From positions 19,480 through 83,479 of the forward strand of contig NZ_ATAE01000034.1 of NCBI RefSeq assembly GCF_000474275.2: DNA of 64,000 bases, given 5' to 3'. Of this stretch, positions 52,346-60,880 are shown piece by piece. Made by a program: the position numbers and the translations under genes. The number at the start of each line of letters is the position of its first letter. Position 1 is the first letter of the stretch. The notes below the pieces were generated by a model that saw only the letters and a program-made list of their open reading frames with translations, did not search any database and was not told the DNA's origin. Origin of the DNA: Alkalihalophilus marmarensis DSM 21297 (lineage in GTDB: Bacteria > Bacillota > Bacilli > Bacillales > Bacillaceae_D).

Positions 52346-53104
52346 TTATCTATTGAATATGCCATATAATACGAGTAAAGCGAGGACAATCCAAAACACG
52401 TTCTTAAAAAGCTTTTGATTCCTTCTCTTTTTTTGCCAACGGTTCGGATTAAAGGTTGGCTCGCTCGCTTCGTGGACATGCTGATACATATGATAAGGCT
52501 TCACTCCAGTTAAAAATAAAGGAGCAAGTGCAGCACCGCCTAGTAAGCCAAACAGGTGCGCTAATACGTTAATATTAGAATTTACAAATGTCATAACAAG
52601 GCCAATAATAAGAATAGTCATTACAAGCTGTGAGTTTGCTTGATCAATTAAATCTTTTCTAAATAAGACAAGGTAGACAAACATCCCGAATAAACCGAAG
52701 ATAGCACCAGAAGCACCTAAATGAGGAGGGTAACTCAAGCCTCCTAGATAATAAGTAGCGATATTTGCGATGACACCTGTTCCGAGATAAAAAATGATGA
52801 AGCGGAATTTGCCTAGCATTTGTTCTAAGGCAGGACCAAAGATAACGAGAGAGAATGAGTTAAATACAACATGCCCAATCGTTAAATGCATGAAAATAGG
52901 TGTAATCAGTCTCCACCATTCACCATTGGCTACAGCCAAGTTATAGCCAATCCCAAGATTTCTAACAAGAGAGCCTCCAGGAAGAAAATTCATCCATACA
53001 AATAAGGCTAAATGGATTACTAACAAACCAAAAATAATAGGGTAGTTCTTTCTAAAGGAATAGAAGCTTTCCTGACGAATAAACAAGCTTAATCCTCCTA
53101 ACAA
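52346..53104 (-). CDS. Rhomboid-family intramembrane serine protease
   Basis: 252 aa with six helices expected. Catalytic Ser in HLGASGAIFGLFGM and His in NINVLAHLFGLLGGAAL; the first loop has NFLPGGSLVRN. The C-terminal ~45 residues are a charged tail followed by a last hydrophobic segment (NVFWIVLALLVLYGIF), i.e. an additional helix. It is divergent from acpS, the same neighbourhood as ydcA-acpS of B. subtilis. Substrates unknown. Confidence 0.88.
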   Translation of the reverse strand: MLGGLSLFIRQESFYSFRKNYPIIFGLLVIHLALFVWMNFLPGGSLVRNLGIGYNLAVANGEWWRLITPIFMHLTIGHVVFNSFSLVIFGPALEQMLGKFRFIIFYLGTGVIANIATYYLGGLSYPPHLGASGAIFGLFGMFVYLVLFRKDLIDQANSQLVMTILIIGLVMTFVNSNINVLAHLFGLLGGAALAPLFLTGVKPYHMYQHVHEASEPTFNPNRWQKKRRNQKLFKNVFWIVLALLVLYGIFNR

Positions 53105-53187
53105 AATCGTATTCTTTCTATAAGTATATCAAAAAAGAAAGAGGAAATGCCCGATTTAAGAATTCAGACTAGAAAAGGAGAGTTTAC

Positions 53188-53547
53188 ATGATTATAGGCA
53201 TCGGAATAGATATTGTGGAATTAGAGCGAATAGAACAGATGCTCACAAAGCAGCCAAGATTTGTTCAAAAAGTGTTAACAAAAGAGGAGCAGTCCGTTTA
53301 CCAAAAGCTTGCTGAAAAAAGAAAGATTGAATTTATGGCTGGACGCTTTGCGGCAAAAGAAGCTTTTGTTAAAGCGTGCGGGACTGGCATCTCAAAAGAG
53401 TTCGGATGGCAGGATATTGAGGTATTGAATGAAGAAAACGGAAAGCCGGTACTCACTGCGAATGTTGAGGCAGCTATCCATATATCCATATCTCATAGTG
53501 AGAAAAATGCTGTTGCGCAAGTAATTTTAGAGCGCTTGTCAAGCTAG
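53188..53547 (+). CDS. acpS: Holo-[acyl carrier protein] synthase AcpS
   Basis: 119-aa phosphopantetheinyl transferase. Marks: IGIGIDIVELERIEQML (metal-binding Asp) and GRFAAKEAFVKACGTG. It transfers phosphopantetheine from CoA to the acyl carrier protein of fatty acid synthesis. The start follows AAAAGGAGAGTTTAC. It opens the conserved acpS-ydcC-ndoAI block. Confidence 0.95.
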   Translation: MIIGIGIDIVELERIEQMLTKQPRFVQKVLTKEEQSVYQKLAEKRKIEFMAGRFAAKEAFVKACGTGISKEFGWQDIEVLNEENGKPVLTANVEAAIHISISHSEKNAVAQVILERLSS

Positions 53548-53785
53548 TCTGCATATTGTCCCCCCTTGCCTCATATAGTTGTAATGCGGATGGGAGAGCT
53601 TGTGCCATTTCAAGCAGAGTCAGGTCAAAATTTCATCAAGAACCTAATTCGTTTATTCTTTGAATGTTAAACGCGTTTAAAGATTTGGCATTCTTGAGTG
53701 AACGAACGGGACACAATCATGATTGCCGTCTCTTGATTGGTAGAATTCTCTTCTTTGGCGTTAATTGAGACAAAGGGGTGAAGGT

Positions 53786-54796
53786 ATGAAAAGAGTAAGC
53801 TGGTTTATCGCACTTATTGTGATGGTGACGTTTGTTCTTGCAGCGTGCGGTGAAAAAACGCAAGATGATATTCTAGAAGACCTTGAAAGTAAAATGTCCG
53901 ATATTAGTGGTTATAAGGCAGCTGCTACGATGACATTACAAACAGGGAATGAGCCGCAAACATATGAGGTGGAAGTTTGGCATCAAGAAAAAGATTACTA
54001 TCGTGTAGCACTTAAAAATGCTGCCAAAGACCAAAGCCAGATTATCCTCCGCAACGATGACGGGGTATTCGTGTTAACTCCGGCACTTAATAAGAGCTTC
54101 CGTTTCCAAAGTGATTGGCCGATCAACAGCAGCCAAGTGTACTTATACGGCTCACTGATTCAAGATGTGTTAATGGATCCTGAAAGAACCTTTACGGCGA
54201 CGGAGGATGCGTATGTGTTCCAAACGAATACAAACTATCAAAATAAGAACTTAAGCACACAAGAAATTACATTTAATAAGAAAGACTTAGCTCCACTGCA
54301 AGTGAAAGTAATGAATCCTGATCTTGAAGTTCTTGTTCAATTAGATTTCACAAGCTTTGAAGAGAATGCAAGCTTCAATGAAGGTGATTTCGATATGGAG
54401 CGTAATATGACGGGGGCACAAATGAATGAGCAGCCAACGATGGCTGAACTTGAAGCAGAGATGGCAGTACATTATCCAATGTACACTCCGGACGGTACAT
54501 CACTAGATTCTTCGCAAACAGTGGAAACTGACCGCGGTGAAAGTGTTGTACTGCAATATACAGGAGAAGCTCCATTCACGCTTATTCAAGAGAAAAGCAA
54601 AGTGGTGCCTGCGACCACTCCGATGAATGTAAGTGACGGCGAGCCGGTAGATTTAGGCTTTACGATTGGCGTTATGACTGAAGAGTCCTTAATGTGGTCG
54701 TATAACGGTGTAGATTTCTACCTTGCTTCTTCTACTCTAGGAACAGAAGAAATGGTTTCAATTGCAAGATCTGTTTACGGTACACAAGAAAAATAA
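53786..54796 (+). CDS. ydcC: LolA-like outer-envelope lipoprotein, YdcC family
   Basis: 336 aa from ATG 53786 behind AAAGGGGTGAAGGT. Lipobox VLAAC near residue 20, then a LolA/LppX-like beta-rich fold (SKMSDISGYKAAATMTLQTG; VEVWHQEKDYYRVALKNA). Same position as ydcC in B. subtilis, whose product is known as a sporulation-linked membrane lipoprotein; biochemical role unclear. The 238-bp gap from acpS suggests its own promoter. Confidence 0.85.
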   Translation: MKRVSWFIALIVMVTFVLAACGEKTQDDILEDLESKMSDISGYKAAATMTLQTGNEPQTYEVEVWHQEKDYYRVALKNAAKDQSQIILRNDDGVFVLTPALNKSFRFQSDWPINSSQVYLYGSLIQDVLMDPERTFTATEDAYVFQTNTNYQNKNLSTQEITFNKKDLAPLQVKVMNPDLEVLVQLDFTSFEENASFNEGDFDMERNMTGAQMNEQPTMAELEAEMAVHYPMYTPDGTSLDSSQTVETDRGESVVLQYTGEAPFTLIQEKSKVVPATTPMNVSDGEPVDLGFTIGVMTEESLMWSYNGVDFYLASSTLGTEEMVSIARSVYGTQEK

Positions 54797-55003
54797 CGAT
54801 CCAGGGAGGCTCACATATAATGTTGGGCCTTCTTTTTATGGAGATTAAATAGTATTTGTAAAACCTCTTTGCATTTTACAGAAGTCAATGCTATCATTAA
54901 ATGTGGATAAAAGAAGTTCGTTTTTTGCCAAGTGATTAGGCATGAAAGCGTTATGAAAACATATAATATTTAGGTCGTTGGTTGATGCTGGGGGTGGATG
55001 TTC

Positions 55004-55282
55004 GTGTCAGAACAGAGAACGAAACGCATTGTAGTGAATTTGCCACAACATTTGTTAAACGAGGTGGACGGTGTGATTCAACAAGAGAATGTAAATTACA
55101 GTGAGTTTTTATCGCAAGCAACGAAGCTATATCTTCGTGACCGAAAGAAGCGTCAAATTCGTGAAACGATGCAGCAAGGCTATATGGAAATGGCTAAAAT
55201 CAACCTTAACCTTGCATCTGAAGCCTTTCTTGCCGAGGAGGAAGCAGAGAACACCCTTGATCGCTTAGTAAGTGGGGTGTAG
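55004..55282 (+). CDS. ndoAI: Antitoxin NdoAI (EndoAI/MazE-like)
   Basis: 92 aa from GTG 55004, which fits GGGGGTGG spacing and gives MSEQRTKRIVVNLPQH, like the B. subtilis protein. Ribbon-helix-helix N-terminus for DNA binding; the C-terminal tail (LASEAFLAEEEAENTLDRLV) should wrap the toxin. It ends four bases before ndoA. In B. subtilis alr lies just upstream; here it does not. Confidence 0.93.
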   Translation: MSEQRTKRIVVNLPQHLLNEVDGVIQQENVNYSEFLSQATKLYLRDRKKRQIRETMQQGYMEMAKINLNLASEAFLAEEEAENTLDRLVSGV

Positions 55283-55285
55283 CGG

Positions 55286-55636
55286 TTGATTGTAAAAAGA
55301 GGTGACGTTTATTTTGCCGACCTTTCACCTGTTGTTGGGTCTGAGCAGGGTGGGGTAAGACCTGTTTTAATCATCCAAAATGATATTGGGAATCGTTTTA
55401 GTCCTACTGTCATTGTGGCTGCAATCACGGCACAAATTCAAAAGGCAAAATTGCCGACTCATGTTGAAATCAATGCAAAAAGATACGGATTTGATCGTGA
55501 TTCGGTCATTTTGCTAGAACAAGTAAGAACAATTGATAAACAGCGCCTGACCGATAAAATCACCCATCTTGATGATGATATGATGACGAGGGTTAATGAT
55601 GCTTTGTTTATTAGTTTGGGATTAATTGACTTTTGA
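55286..55636 (+). CDS. ndoA: mRNA interferase NdoA (EndoA/MazF-like)
   Basis: 116-aa endoribonuclease toxin that cuts single-stranded RNA (UACAU in the B. subtilis enzyme). TTG start 55286. [20 protein letters not shown] and [20 protein letters not shown] are nearly identical to EndoA as I recall it. Catalytic Arg and Thr are in this region (Arg25, Thr48 by homology). A terminator follows at 55645. Confidence 0.95.
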   Translation: MIVKRGDVYFADLSPVVGSEQGGVRPVLIIQNDIGNRFSPTVIVAAITAQIQKAKLPTHVEINAKRYGFDRDSVILLEQVRTIDKQRLTDKITHLDDDMMTRVNDALFISLGLIDF

Positions 55637-55644
55637 ATGAGGGA

Positions 55645-55672
55645 AAACTCCGCTTTTAGCGGGGTTTTTTCT
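55645..55672 (+). terminator. Terminator after ndoA
   Basis: AAAACTCCGC-TTTTA-GCGGGGTTTT and T run. Confidence 0.8.
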
Positions 55673-55880
55673 ATTATGTTACATCAAATCATGCCTTTAA
55701 CGGTTTGTTATTGATCAAAAGCAGTAAAATAAGGTTTAATTAATATGAGGAACTTTTCTGAAGTGGGATTTCTTACATGAACTTCTAAAACCTTTAATCT
55801 GAAAATCTTTGCAACATCAAGCAAGTCGTGAAATAATAACTGTAACAAACTGTAACCACTTTGAACTGGAGGAAAGTAAG

Positions 55881-56699
55881 ATGCAACCTTATATAGTATC
55901 CTTTATATTCGAGAATCGAGAAGTGTTAACGAAAAGATGGGAAGAGCAGCTCCAAGAAGTTCGTAAGGAGAATTATTTAAACTCTATATCTGATACGGTC
56001 TATGAAAATACAAATCAAGAGTTTATGAATTTTATCTTTGAGTCGGTAGATCGAAACCAAATGCAAGCGAATGAACGGCTGACAAATTTTACAGATCGAT
56101 TTATTCAGACGGGTTGGCCGCTAGCTTACTTCACTCGAGGCCTACAGGCGTTCCGTCGCGCTGTCTTAGCGACACTTTCTGAAACAGAACATAATGTCGA
56201 TCAGCTTTTAACTCTTTTTAATGAAGTGGAAGATTGGATTGACGGCATTATTAATCAATTGGTAACAGATTATACAGGTTCTTGGGAAGATATTTTCGAA
56301 ATGCAAAAATTGTCTCTTCTTGAACTTTCGGCACCTTTAATTCCAGTTTTTGAGGGGATTACGGTAATGCCGCTTATTGGAACAATCGATACAGCAAGAG
56401 CGAAACTAATTATGGAAAATCTGTTGGACGGCGTTATTAAAAACCGCTCACAAGTGGTGTTAATTGACATTACGGGTGTTCCTGTTGTGGATACAATGGT
56501 TGCTCACCACATTATACAAGCTTCAGAGGCAGTTCGTCTTGTAGGAGCAACATGTATTTTAGTTGGTATTCGTCCTGAAATCGCTCAAACGATTGTCAAC
56601 CTTGGAATTGACTTAGGTAAATTCCCTACAAAGAGCACTTTGCGTAAAGGGATGGAAACGGCTTTAGAAATGACGGATAAAAAAATAGAAGAAATATAA
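55881..56699 (+). CDS. rsbR: Stressosome sensor RsbR
   Basis: 272 aa from ATG 55881 behind CTGGAGGAAAGTAAG. The N-terminal ~140 residues are a non-heme globin-like sensing domain; the C-terminal STAS domain starts near [20 protein letters not shown] and carries the RsbT-phosphorylated threonines (by homology, in GTIDTA and the [10 protein letters not shown] loop). It builds the stressosome with RsbS and holds RsbT until stress. First gene of the sigma-B operon, 17 bp from rsbS. Confidence 0.93.
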   Translation: MQPYIVSFIFENREVLTKRWEEQLQEVRKENYLNSISDTVYENTNQEFMNFIFESVDRNQMQANERLTNFTDRFIQTGWPLAYFTRGLQAFRRAVLATLSETEHNVDQLLTLFNEVEDWIDGIINQLVTDYTGSWEDIFEMQKLSLLELSAPLIPVFEGITVMPLIGTIDTARAKLIMENLLDGVIKNRSQVVLIDITGVPVVDTMVAHHIIQASEAVRLVGATCILVGIRPEIAQTIVNLGIDLGKFPTKSTLRKGMETALEMTDKKIEEI

Positions 56700-56715
56700 G
56701 TTGGAGGAGTTAAAA

Positions 56716-57072
56716 ATGAGGATCCCAATCTTAAAACTTCATCAATACTTGCTTATCAGTATCCAAGTAGAGTTAGATGATCAAACAGCACTGCGTTTTC
56801 AAGAGGACCTATTAAATAAAATTCACAAAGAAGGGTCGATAGGAGTTGTTATTGATCTGACATCTGTAGATATGATCGATTCATTTATCGCTAAAGTGTT
56901 AGGTGATGTCGTCGATATGTCTAATTTAATGGGTGCTCGCGTTGTGTTAACAGGAATACAGCCTGCGGTCGCAATTACATTAATTGATATGGGTATTAAA
57001 CTGGATGATGTTCCTACAGCTCTTGACCTTGAGCAAGGTTTGGACAAATTGCAGCAGGAACTGGAGGGATGA
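56716..57072 (+). CDS. rsbS: Stressosome scaffold RsbS
   Basis: 118-aa single STAS domain. [20 protein letters not shown] at the start, and the phosphorylatable Ser in [20 protein letters not shown]. The start is behind TTGGAGGAGTTAAAA. It sequesters RsbT. Its stop lies just before rsbT. Confidence 0.94.
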   Translation: MRIPILKLHQYLLISIQVELDDQTALRFQEDLLNKIHKEGSIGVVIDLTSVDMIDSFIAKVLGDVVDMSNLMGARVVLTGIQPAVAITLIDMGIKLDDVPTALDLEQGLDKLQQELEG

Positions 57073-57074
57073 TC

Positions 57075-57488
57075 ATGGAAACCCAATCCTGTGTAGAAGT
57101 AAAAAATGAATGGGGGATTGTTGCTGCTAGACAAGCAGGTCGTACCCTCTCAAAGGAAATCGGGTTTGGGAGTGTCGATCAAGCGCGGATAACAACAGCC
57201 ATTTCAGAACTAGCGCGTAATATTTATTTATATGCGCAGCGTGGAGAAATATGTTTAGAACTAATTGAGGCACCGTCGAAAACGGGAATGGTTAAAGGAA
57301 TACAAGTGATTGCTAAAGACCAAGGTCCCGGAATTTCAGACATTAGACAAGTGATGGTAGATGGATTTACCACCTCTAGCGGTATGGGAGCAGGACTTCC
57401 TGGAGTGAAGCGTTTAATGGATGAATTTTCTATTGATTCCGAGGTAGGGGAAGGGACGGTCATCACAACGACGAAGTGGCTTCGTTAA
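57075..57488 (+). CDS. rsbT: Switch kinase RsbT
   Basis: 137 aa from ATG 57075 (ATG 57069 overlaps the Shine-Dalgarno GGAGGG). GHKL kinase: QARITTAISELARNIYLYAQ with N-box, KDQGPGISDIRQVM, and SSGMGAGLPGVKRLMDEF. It phosphorylates RsbR and RsbS and then activates RsbU. Confidence 0.94.
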   Translation: METQSCVEVKNEWGIVAARQAGRTLSKEIGFGSVDQARITTAISELARNIYLYAQRGEICLELIEAPSKTGMVKGIQVIAKDQGPGISDIRQVMVDGFTTSSGMGAGLPGVKRLMDEFSIDSEVGEGTVITTTKWLR

Positions 57489-57500
57489 AGGAGGGCCAGC

Positions 57501-58514
57501 GTGAATAATACTGTTCAAAAGCTAGAAGAATCATACAAACATATATTGCAGACATTCCTTCATGATAAAAGTGAACAAGGGTTATATGAAGCACAGCAAT
57601 TTAGTAAAATTTTACTTGAGCATCAAATATCACCTGAGGAATTGGTCAGTATTCACCGCTCTATTTTAGAAGAGTTGTTTCCGAATGTATCAAGTGAGGT
57701 GCAGGATTCTTTTGAGTTACTCTTAGAAGTTATGATGGGCTATGGACTTGCCTATCGTGAACATCAAAGTTTACGTGATCGTCAAAAAGAACTTGAATCA
57801 GAGATCGATGTAGCTGCTAATATGCAGCAAACATTGCTGCCTAAAGAAATTCCGTCTGACGATGTGTTAGATATCGGTGTAGTGAGTGTACCGGCTACAA
57901 AAATGAGCGGAGACTACTATCATTTTGTTCGAGATGAGCACGGTAATGTAGGGGTAGCCATAGCAGATATTATTGGGAAAGGTGTTCCTGCTGCTTTGTG
58001 TATGTCTATGATTAAATACGCCATGGACAGCTTGCCTGAACAAAGACTTAGGCCAGGCGCGCTGCTTGAGAACTTGAACAGGGTCGTCGAGCAGAACGTT
58101 GATGATAGTATGTTTATTACGATGATGTACGGGGCATATGATACAGGGACGCATGAATTCCATTATTCTGGAGCGGGGCATGAACCTGGATTTTATTATT
58201 CATCTTCTGAGGATCGTTTCGAAGAATTGTATGCAAAAGGCTTAGTTTTAGGAGTCTCACGCCATACAAAATTCCGTGAGTATCATAAAAAGGTTGAACA
58301 AGATGATTTTATTGTCTTTTTATCAGATGGTGTAACGGAATGCCGAGTAGATGATGATTTTATTGAACGAGAAGAAATAGTGAAGTTAATAAGATCCTAC
58401 ATGCATTTAAGTGCTCAAGAAATTGTCGACAGCGTCTATAAGGAACTTGTGAAATTACAAGATTTTACCTTGAGAGATGACTTTACATTAATGATTTTGC
58501 GTCGAAAAGTTTAA
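57501..58514 (+). CDS. rsbU: PP2C-type phosphatase RsbU
   Basis: 337 aa, GTG start behind AAAGGAGGGCCAGC. An N-terminal ~110-residue helical RsbT-binding domain and linker helix (LRDRQKELESEIDVAANMQQ) precede the phosphatase domain: MSGDYYHFVRDEHGNVGVAI, ADIIGKGVPAALCMSM, GAGHEPGFYY and FIVFLSDGVTECR. It dephosphorylates RsbV-P after RsbT binding. A sigma-B-like promoter starts at its stop codon. Confidence 0.94.
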   Translation: MNNTVQKLEESYKHILQTFLHDKSEQGLYEAQQFSKILLEHQISPEELVSIHRSILEELFPNVSSEVQDSFELLLEVMMGYGLAYREHQSLRDRQKELESEIDVAANMQQTLLPKEIPSDDVLDIGVVSVPATKMSGDYYHFVRDEHGNVGVAIADIIGKGVPAALCMSMIKYAMDSLPEQRLRPGALLENLNRVVEQNVDDSMFITMMYGAYDTGTHEFHYSGAGHEPGFYYSSSEDRFEELYAKGLVLGVSRHTKFREYHKKVEQDDFIVFLSDGVTECRVDDDFIEREEIVKLIRSYMHLSAQEIVDSVYKELVKLQDFTLRDDFTLMILRRKV

Positions 58515-58534
58515 AAATGATTGTTTTGTGGTAT
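58509..58534 (+). promoter_or_regulatory. Sigma-B-type promoter for rsbV-rsbW-sigB-rsbX
   Basis: GTTTAA (58509-58514, containing the rsbU stop) and TGGTAT (58529-58534) are 14 nt apart, matching GTTTAA-N12-14-GGGTAT with one mismatch. It gives autocatalytic expression of the downstream four genes, at the same place as in B. subtilis. Confidence 0.8.
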
Positions 58535-58575
58535 TTATAAACTATTGTAGATGGGATACCAGGAGGAGATTATAG

Positions 58576-58908
58576 ATGAACTTAGATATTCGTCATGAAC
58601 AGTCAGAGGGCGCAGAGCTTGTATATGTAACAGGAGAAATTGATGCCTATACCGCGCCGAAGCTTCGCAGCACACTAACACCGCTTGCTGAGCAAGGATC
58701 AAATAAGATTATCGTCGATTTAACAAACGTTCAATATATAGATAGTACAGGCTTGGGGATTTTTGTAGGAATTCTAAAATTAACAGACTCGAAGGACAGT
58801 TCGTTAGTGTTAACGGGGTTGTCTGAACGGGTACACCGCCTGTTTACGATTACTGGATTAGATGAGGTTATCCAGATCGAACCGATTAAAGGGGAGGAAG
58901 CGAAATGA
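58576..58908 (+). CDS. rsbV: Anti-anti-sigma factor RsbV
   Basis: 110-aa STAS protein. Phosphorylation Ser in VQYIDSTGLGIFVG (Ser57). Unphosphorylated it binds RsbW and frees sigma-B. The start follows CAGGAGGAGATTATAG. The stop overlaps rsbW (ATGA). Confidence 0.95.
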   Translation: MNLDIRHEQSEGAELVYVTGEIDAYTAPKLRSTLTPLAEQGSNKIIVDLTNVQYIDSTGLGIFVGILKLTDSKDSSLVLTGLSERVHRLFTITGLDEVIQIEPIKGEEAK

Positions 58909-59393
58909 ACCAACAGCAAGTAGATCACATCGAGATGAGTGTTCCGGCTAAGCCTGAATTTGTTGGTGTCGTGCGTTTGACGGTTTCTGGAATTGCCAAT
59001 CGCCTTGGATTTACGTACGACGATATTGAAGATATTAAGATTGCAGTTGCAGAAGCATGTACGAACGTAGTAAACCATGCGTATGAAGATGAAGGGTTGA
59101 TTTCCGCTTCTTTTGTGCTGCACGAAGACCGTATGGAAATTGTCATAGCGGACCGCGGACAAAGTTTTGATATCAATGGTTTACGTGAGCGTTTAGGTCC
59201 AGTTGACTCGACTAAGCCGGTCGGTGATTTGAAAGAAGGGGGGCTTGGCCTCTTCCTCATCAACACTTTAATGGACAAAGTGGAAATCAATGATGAATCA
59301 GGGGTTATCTTAATGATGACAAAGTTCATTCGCGGAGATGAGGTGGAGAAAAATGTCGACGGAGTCCCTTCCACACAAACAGAACAAAGATGA
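58905..59393 (+). CDS. rsbW: Anti-sigma factor and kinase RsbW
   Basis: 162-aa GHKL kinase. IKIAVAEACTNVVNHAYED has the N-box, then ADRGQSFDIN and LKEGGLGLFLINTLMDKVEI. It binds sigma-B, and phosphorylates RsbV. It overlaps sigB by 41 bases. Confidence 0.95.
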   Translation: MNQQQVDHIEMSVPAKPEFVGVVRLTVSGIANRLGFTYDDIEDIKIAVAEACTNVVNHAYEDEGLISASFVLHEDRMEIVIADRGQSFDINGLRERLGPVDSTKPVGDLKEGGLGLFLINTLMDKVEINDESGVILMMTKFIRGDEVEKNVDGVPSTQTEQR

Positions 59394-60138
59394 GGTATAT
59401 GAATGGATTCGCCTTTATCAGGAAACAGGCGAAGAAGAGGTTCAAGTAAAGCTGGTTAAGCATTATGAGGCTCTTGTCCGTTCATTAGCTCGAAAGTTTT
59501 CTAAAGGACGGGAATACGACGAAGATCTATACCAAGTTGGAATGGTAGGTCTGCTCGCTGCCCTAACTCGATTTGACAGCGAGTTTGGACGTAGTTTTGA
59601 ATCTTTTGCCGTGCCAACTATTGTCGGTGAAATTAAACGATTCATACGTGATAAAACGTGGAGTGTGCATGTTCCAAGACGTATTAAAGAGTTAGGCCCT
59701 AAAATCAAAAAGGCTGTAGAATCCTTGACGGTTGAACTTAACCGCTCTCCACTTGTTCATGAAATAGCTGCGTATCTAGAGGTTTCTGAAGAGGAAGTTC
59801 TAGAGACAATGGAGATGAGCAAAAGTTATCAAGCATTATCTGTTGACCGTTCGCTTGAGGCTGACCAAGAAGGTGGAGAAGTTACATTGCTTGACCTTGT
59901 CGGCAATGAAGACAGCGGGTTTGAGAAAACTGATCAAAAGATGCTGCTTCAAAAAGCATTCCAAGTGCTTAATGAACGTGAAAAACAAATTCTCATGCTA
60001 ACCTACTATGACAATTTGAGTCAAAAAGAAACAGGAGAAAAACTCGGTATTTCTCAAATGCATGTATCACGTCTTCAACGTAGGGCGTTACAAAAATTAC
60101 GAGATTCAATTAAAGTCGAGCCTTCGGAGATTTTATAA
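59353..60138 (+). CDS. sigB: General stress sigma factor SigB
   Basis: 261 aa from ATG 59353 behind TGAGGTGGAGAAAA, lying inside the rsbW end. Region 2 YDEDLYQVGMVGLLAALTRF, FESFAVPTIVGEIKRFIRDK; region 3 RSPLVHEIAAYLEVSEEEVL; region 4 HTH LSQKETGEKLGISQMHVSRL. Directs RNA polymerase to general stress promoters including its own at 58509. Confidence 0.96.
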   Translation: MSTESLPHKQNKDEVYEWIRLYQETGEEEVQVKLVKHYEALVRSLARKFSKGREYDEDLYQVGMVGLLAALTRFDSEFGRSFESFAVPTIVGEIKRFIRDKTWSVHVPRRIKELGPKIKKAVESLTVELNRSPLVHEIAAYLEVSEEEVLETMEMSKSYQALSVDRSLEADQEGGEVTLLDLVGNEDSGFEKTDQKMLLQKAFQVLNEREKQILMLTYYDNLSQKETGEKLGISQMHVSRLQRRALQKLRDSIKVEPSEIL

Positions 60139-60139
60139 T

Positions 60140-60739
60140 ATGATTTCTCTTTATGAAAACAAACACATTGAGGTAGCTGCAGTTCAACAGCCTAAACCGG
60201 GAAATGTTCACTGTGGTGATGCTCATGTCGTAGTTGAAGAAGAGGATTTTACATTATGCGCGGTGGTTGATGGTTTAGGCAGCGGTGAGGGAGCTTCTGA
60301 ATCTGCTGATGCAGCTATTGAAGTCATCAAAGAAAATCGTTTTTTAGAAGTTGATGAAATTGTCACTCGTTGTAATCAAGCAATGGTTAACAAACGCGGT
60401 GCAGTTCTAACATTAGTAAAAGTTGATTTTCAAAAAGAAGAGGTTATTTATTGTAACTTCGGCAACATCGGGTTTGTTATGTATGAACCAGACGGCACTA
60501 CGCTTCAGCCTATACCCATTAGGGGTTATTTATCGGGAAGGCAAGTTATGATTAAAAGTAAACGTTTTTCCTATAAGAAAGGCAGTATTTTTATGCTTTA
60601 TTCTGACGGGGTAAAGATCCCTTTCTCTAAGAAAAATCTACTTGCGATTGGCTCTCTAAAGGAAGAATTTAAACATTTAATAACACTAGATCGCTTTGCT
60701 GTTGATGATGTGACGTTACTAGTAGGAAAGCTTAATTAA
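60140..60739 (+). CDS. rsbX: Feedback phosphatase RsbX
   Basis: 199 aa from ATG 60140, one base after the sigB stop, behind TTCGGAGATTTTATAAT. PP2C-like: GDAHVVVEEEDFTLCAVVDG, LGSGEGASESADAAIEV and MLYSDGVKIPF. It dephosphorylates RsbR and RsbS to reset the stressosome. Last gene of the operon. Confidence 0.92.
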   Translation: MISLYENKHIEVAAVQQPKPGNVHCGDAHVVVEEEDFTLCAVVDGLGSGEGASESADAAIEVIKENRFLEVDEIVTRCNQAMVNKRGAVLTLVKVDFQKEEVIYCNFGNIGFVMYEPDGTTLQPIPIRGYLSGRQVMIKSKRFSYKKGSIFMLYSDGVKIPFSKKNLLAIGSLKEEFKHLITLDRFAVDDVTLLVGKLN

Positions 60740-60740
60740 T

Positions 60741-60774
60741 AAACCTCCTTAGCTAATAAGGGGGTTTATTTTTG
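60741..60774 (+). terminator. Terminator of the sigB operon
   Basis: AAACCTCCTTA-GCTAA-TAAGGGGGTTT (G-T pair) and T run. Confidence 0.75.
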
Positions 60775-60880
60775 TTTTGTAGAGCTAGCAGGATATTCAC
60801 GAAAGATAGGGAAGTTAGTTACGTGAAGCGGCATATGGTATGATTAGGGTTACAGGCTACTAGTAAAGGAGCTCGATGAG

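Noticed and set aside
58731..59374. Open frames opposite rsbV and rsbW
   Set aside because: Shadows within a fully conserved sigB operon; no ribosome binding site or protein family.
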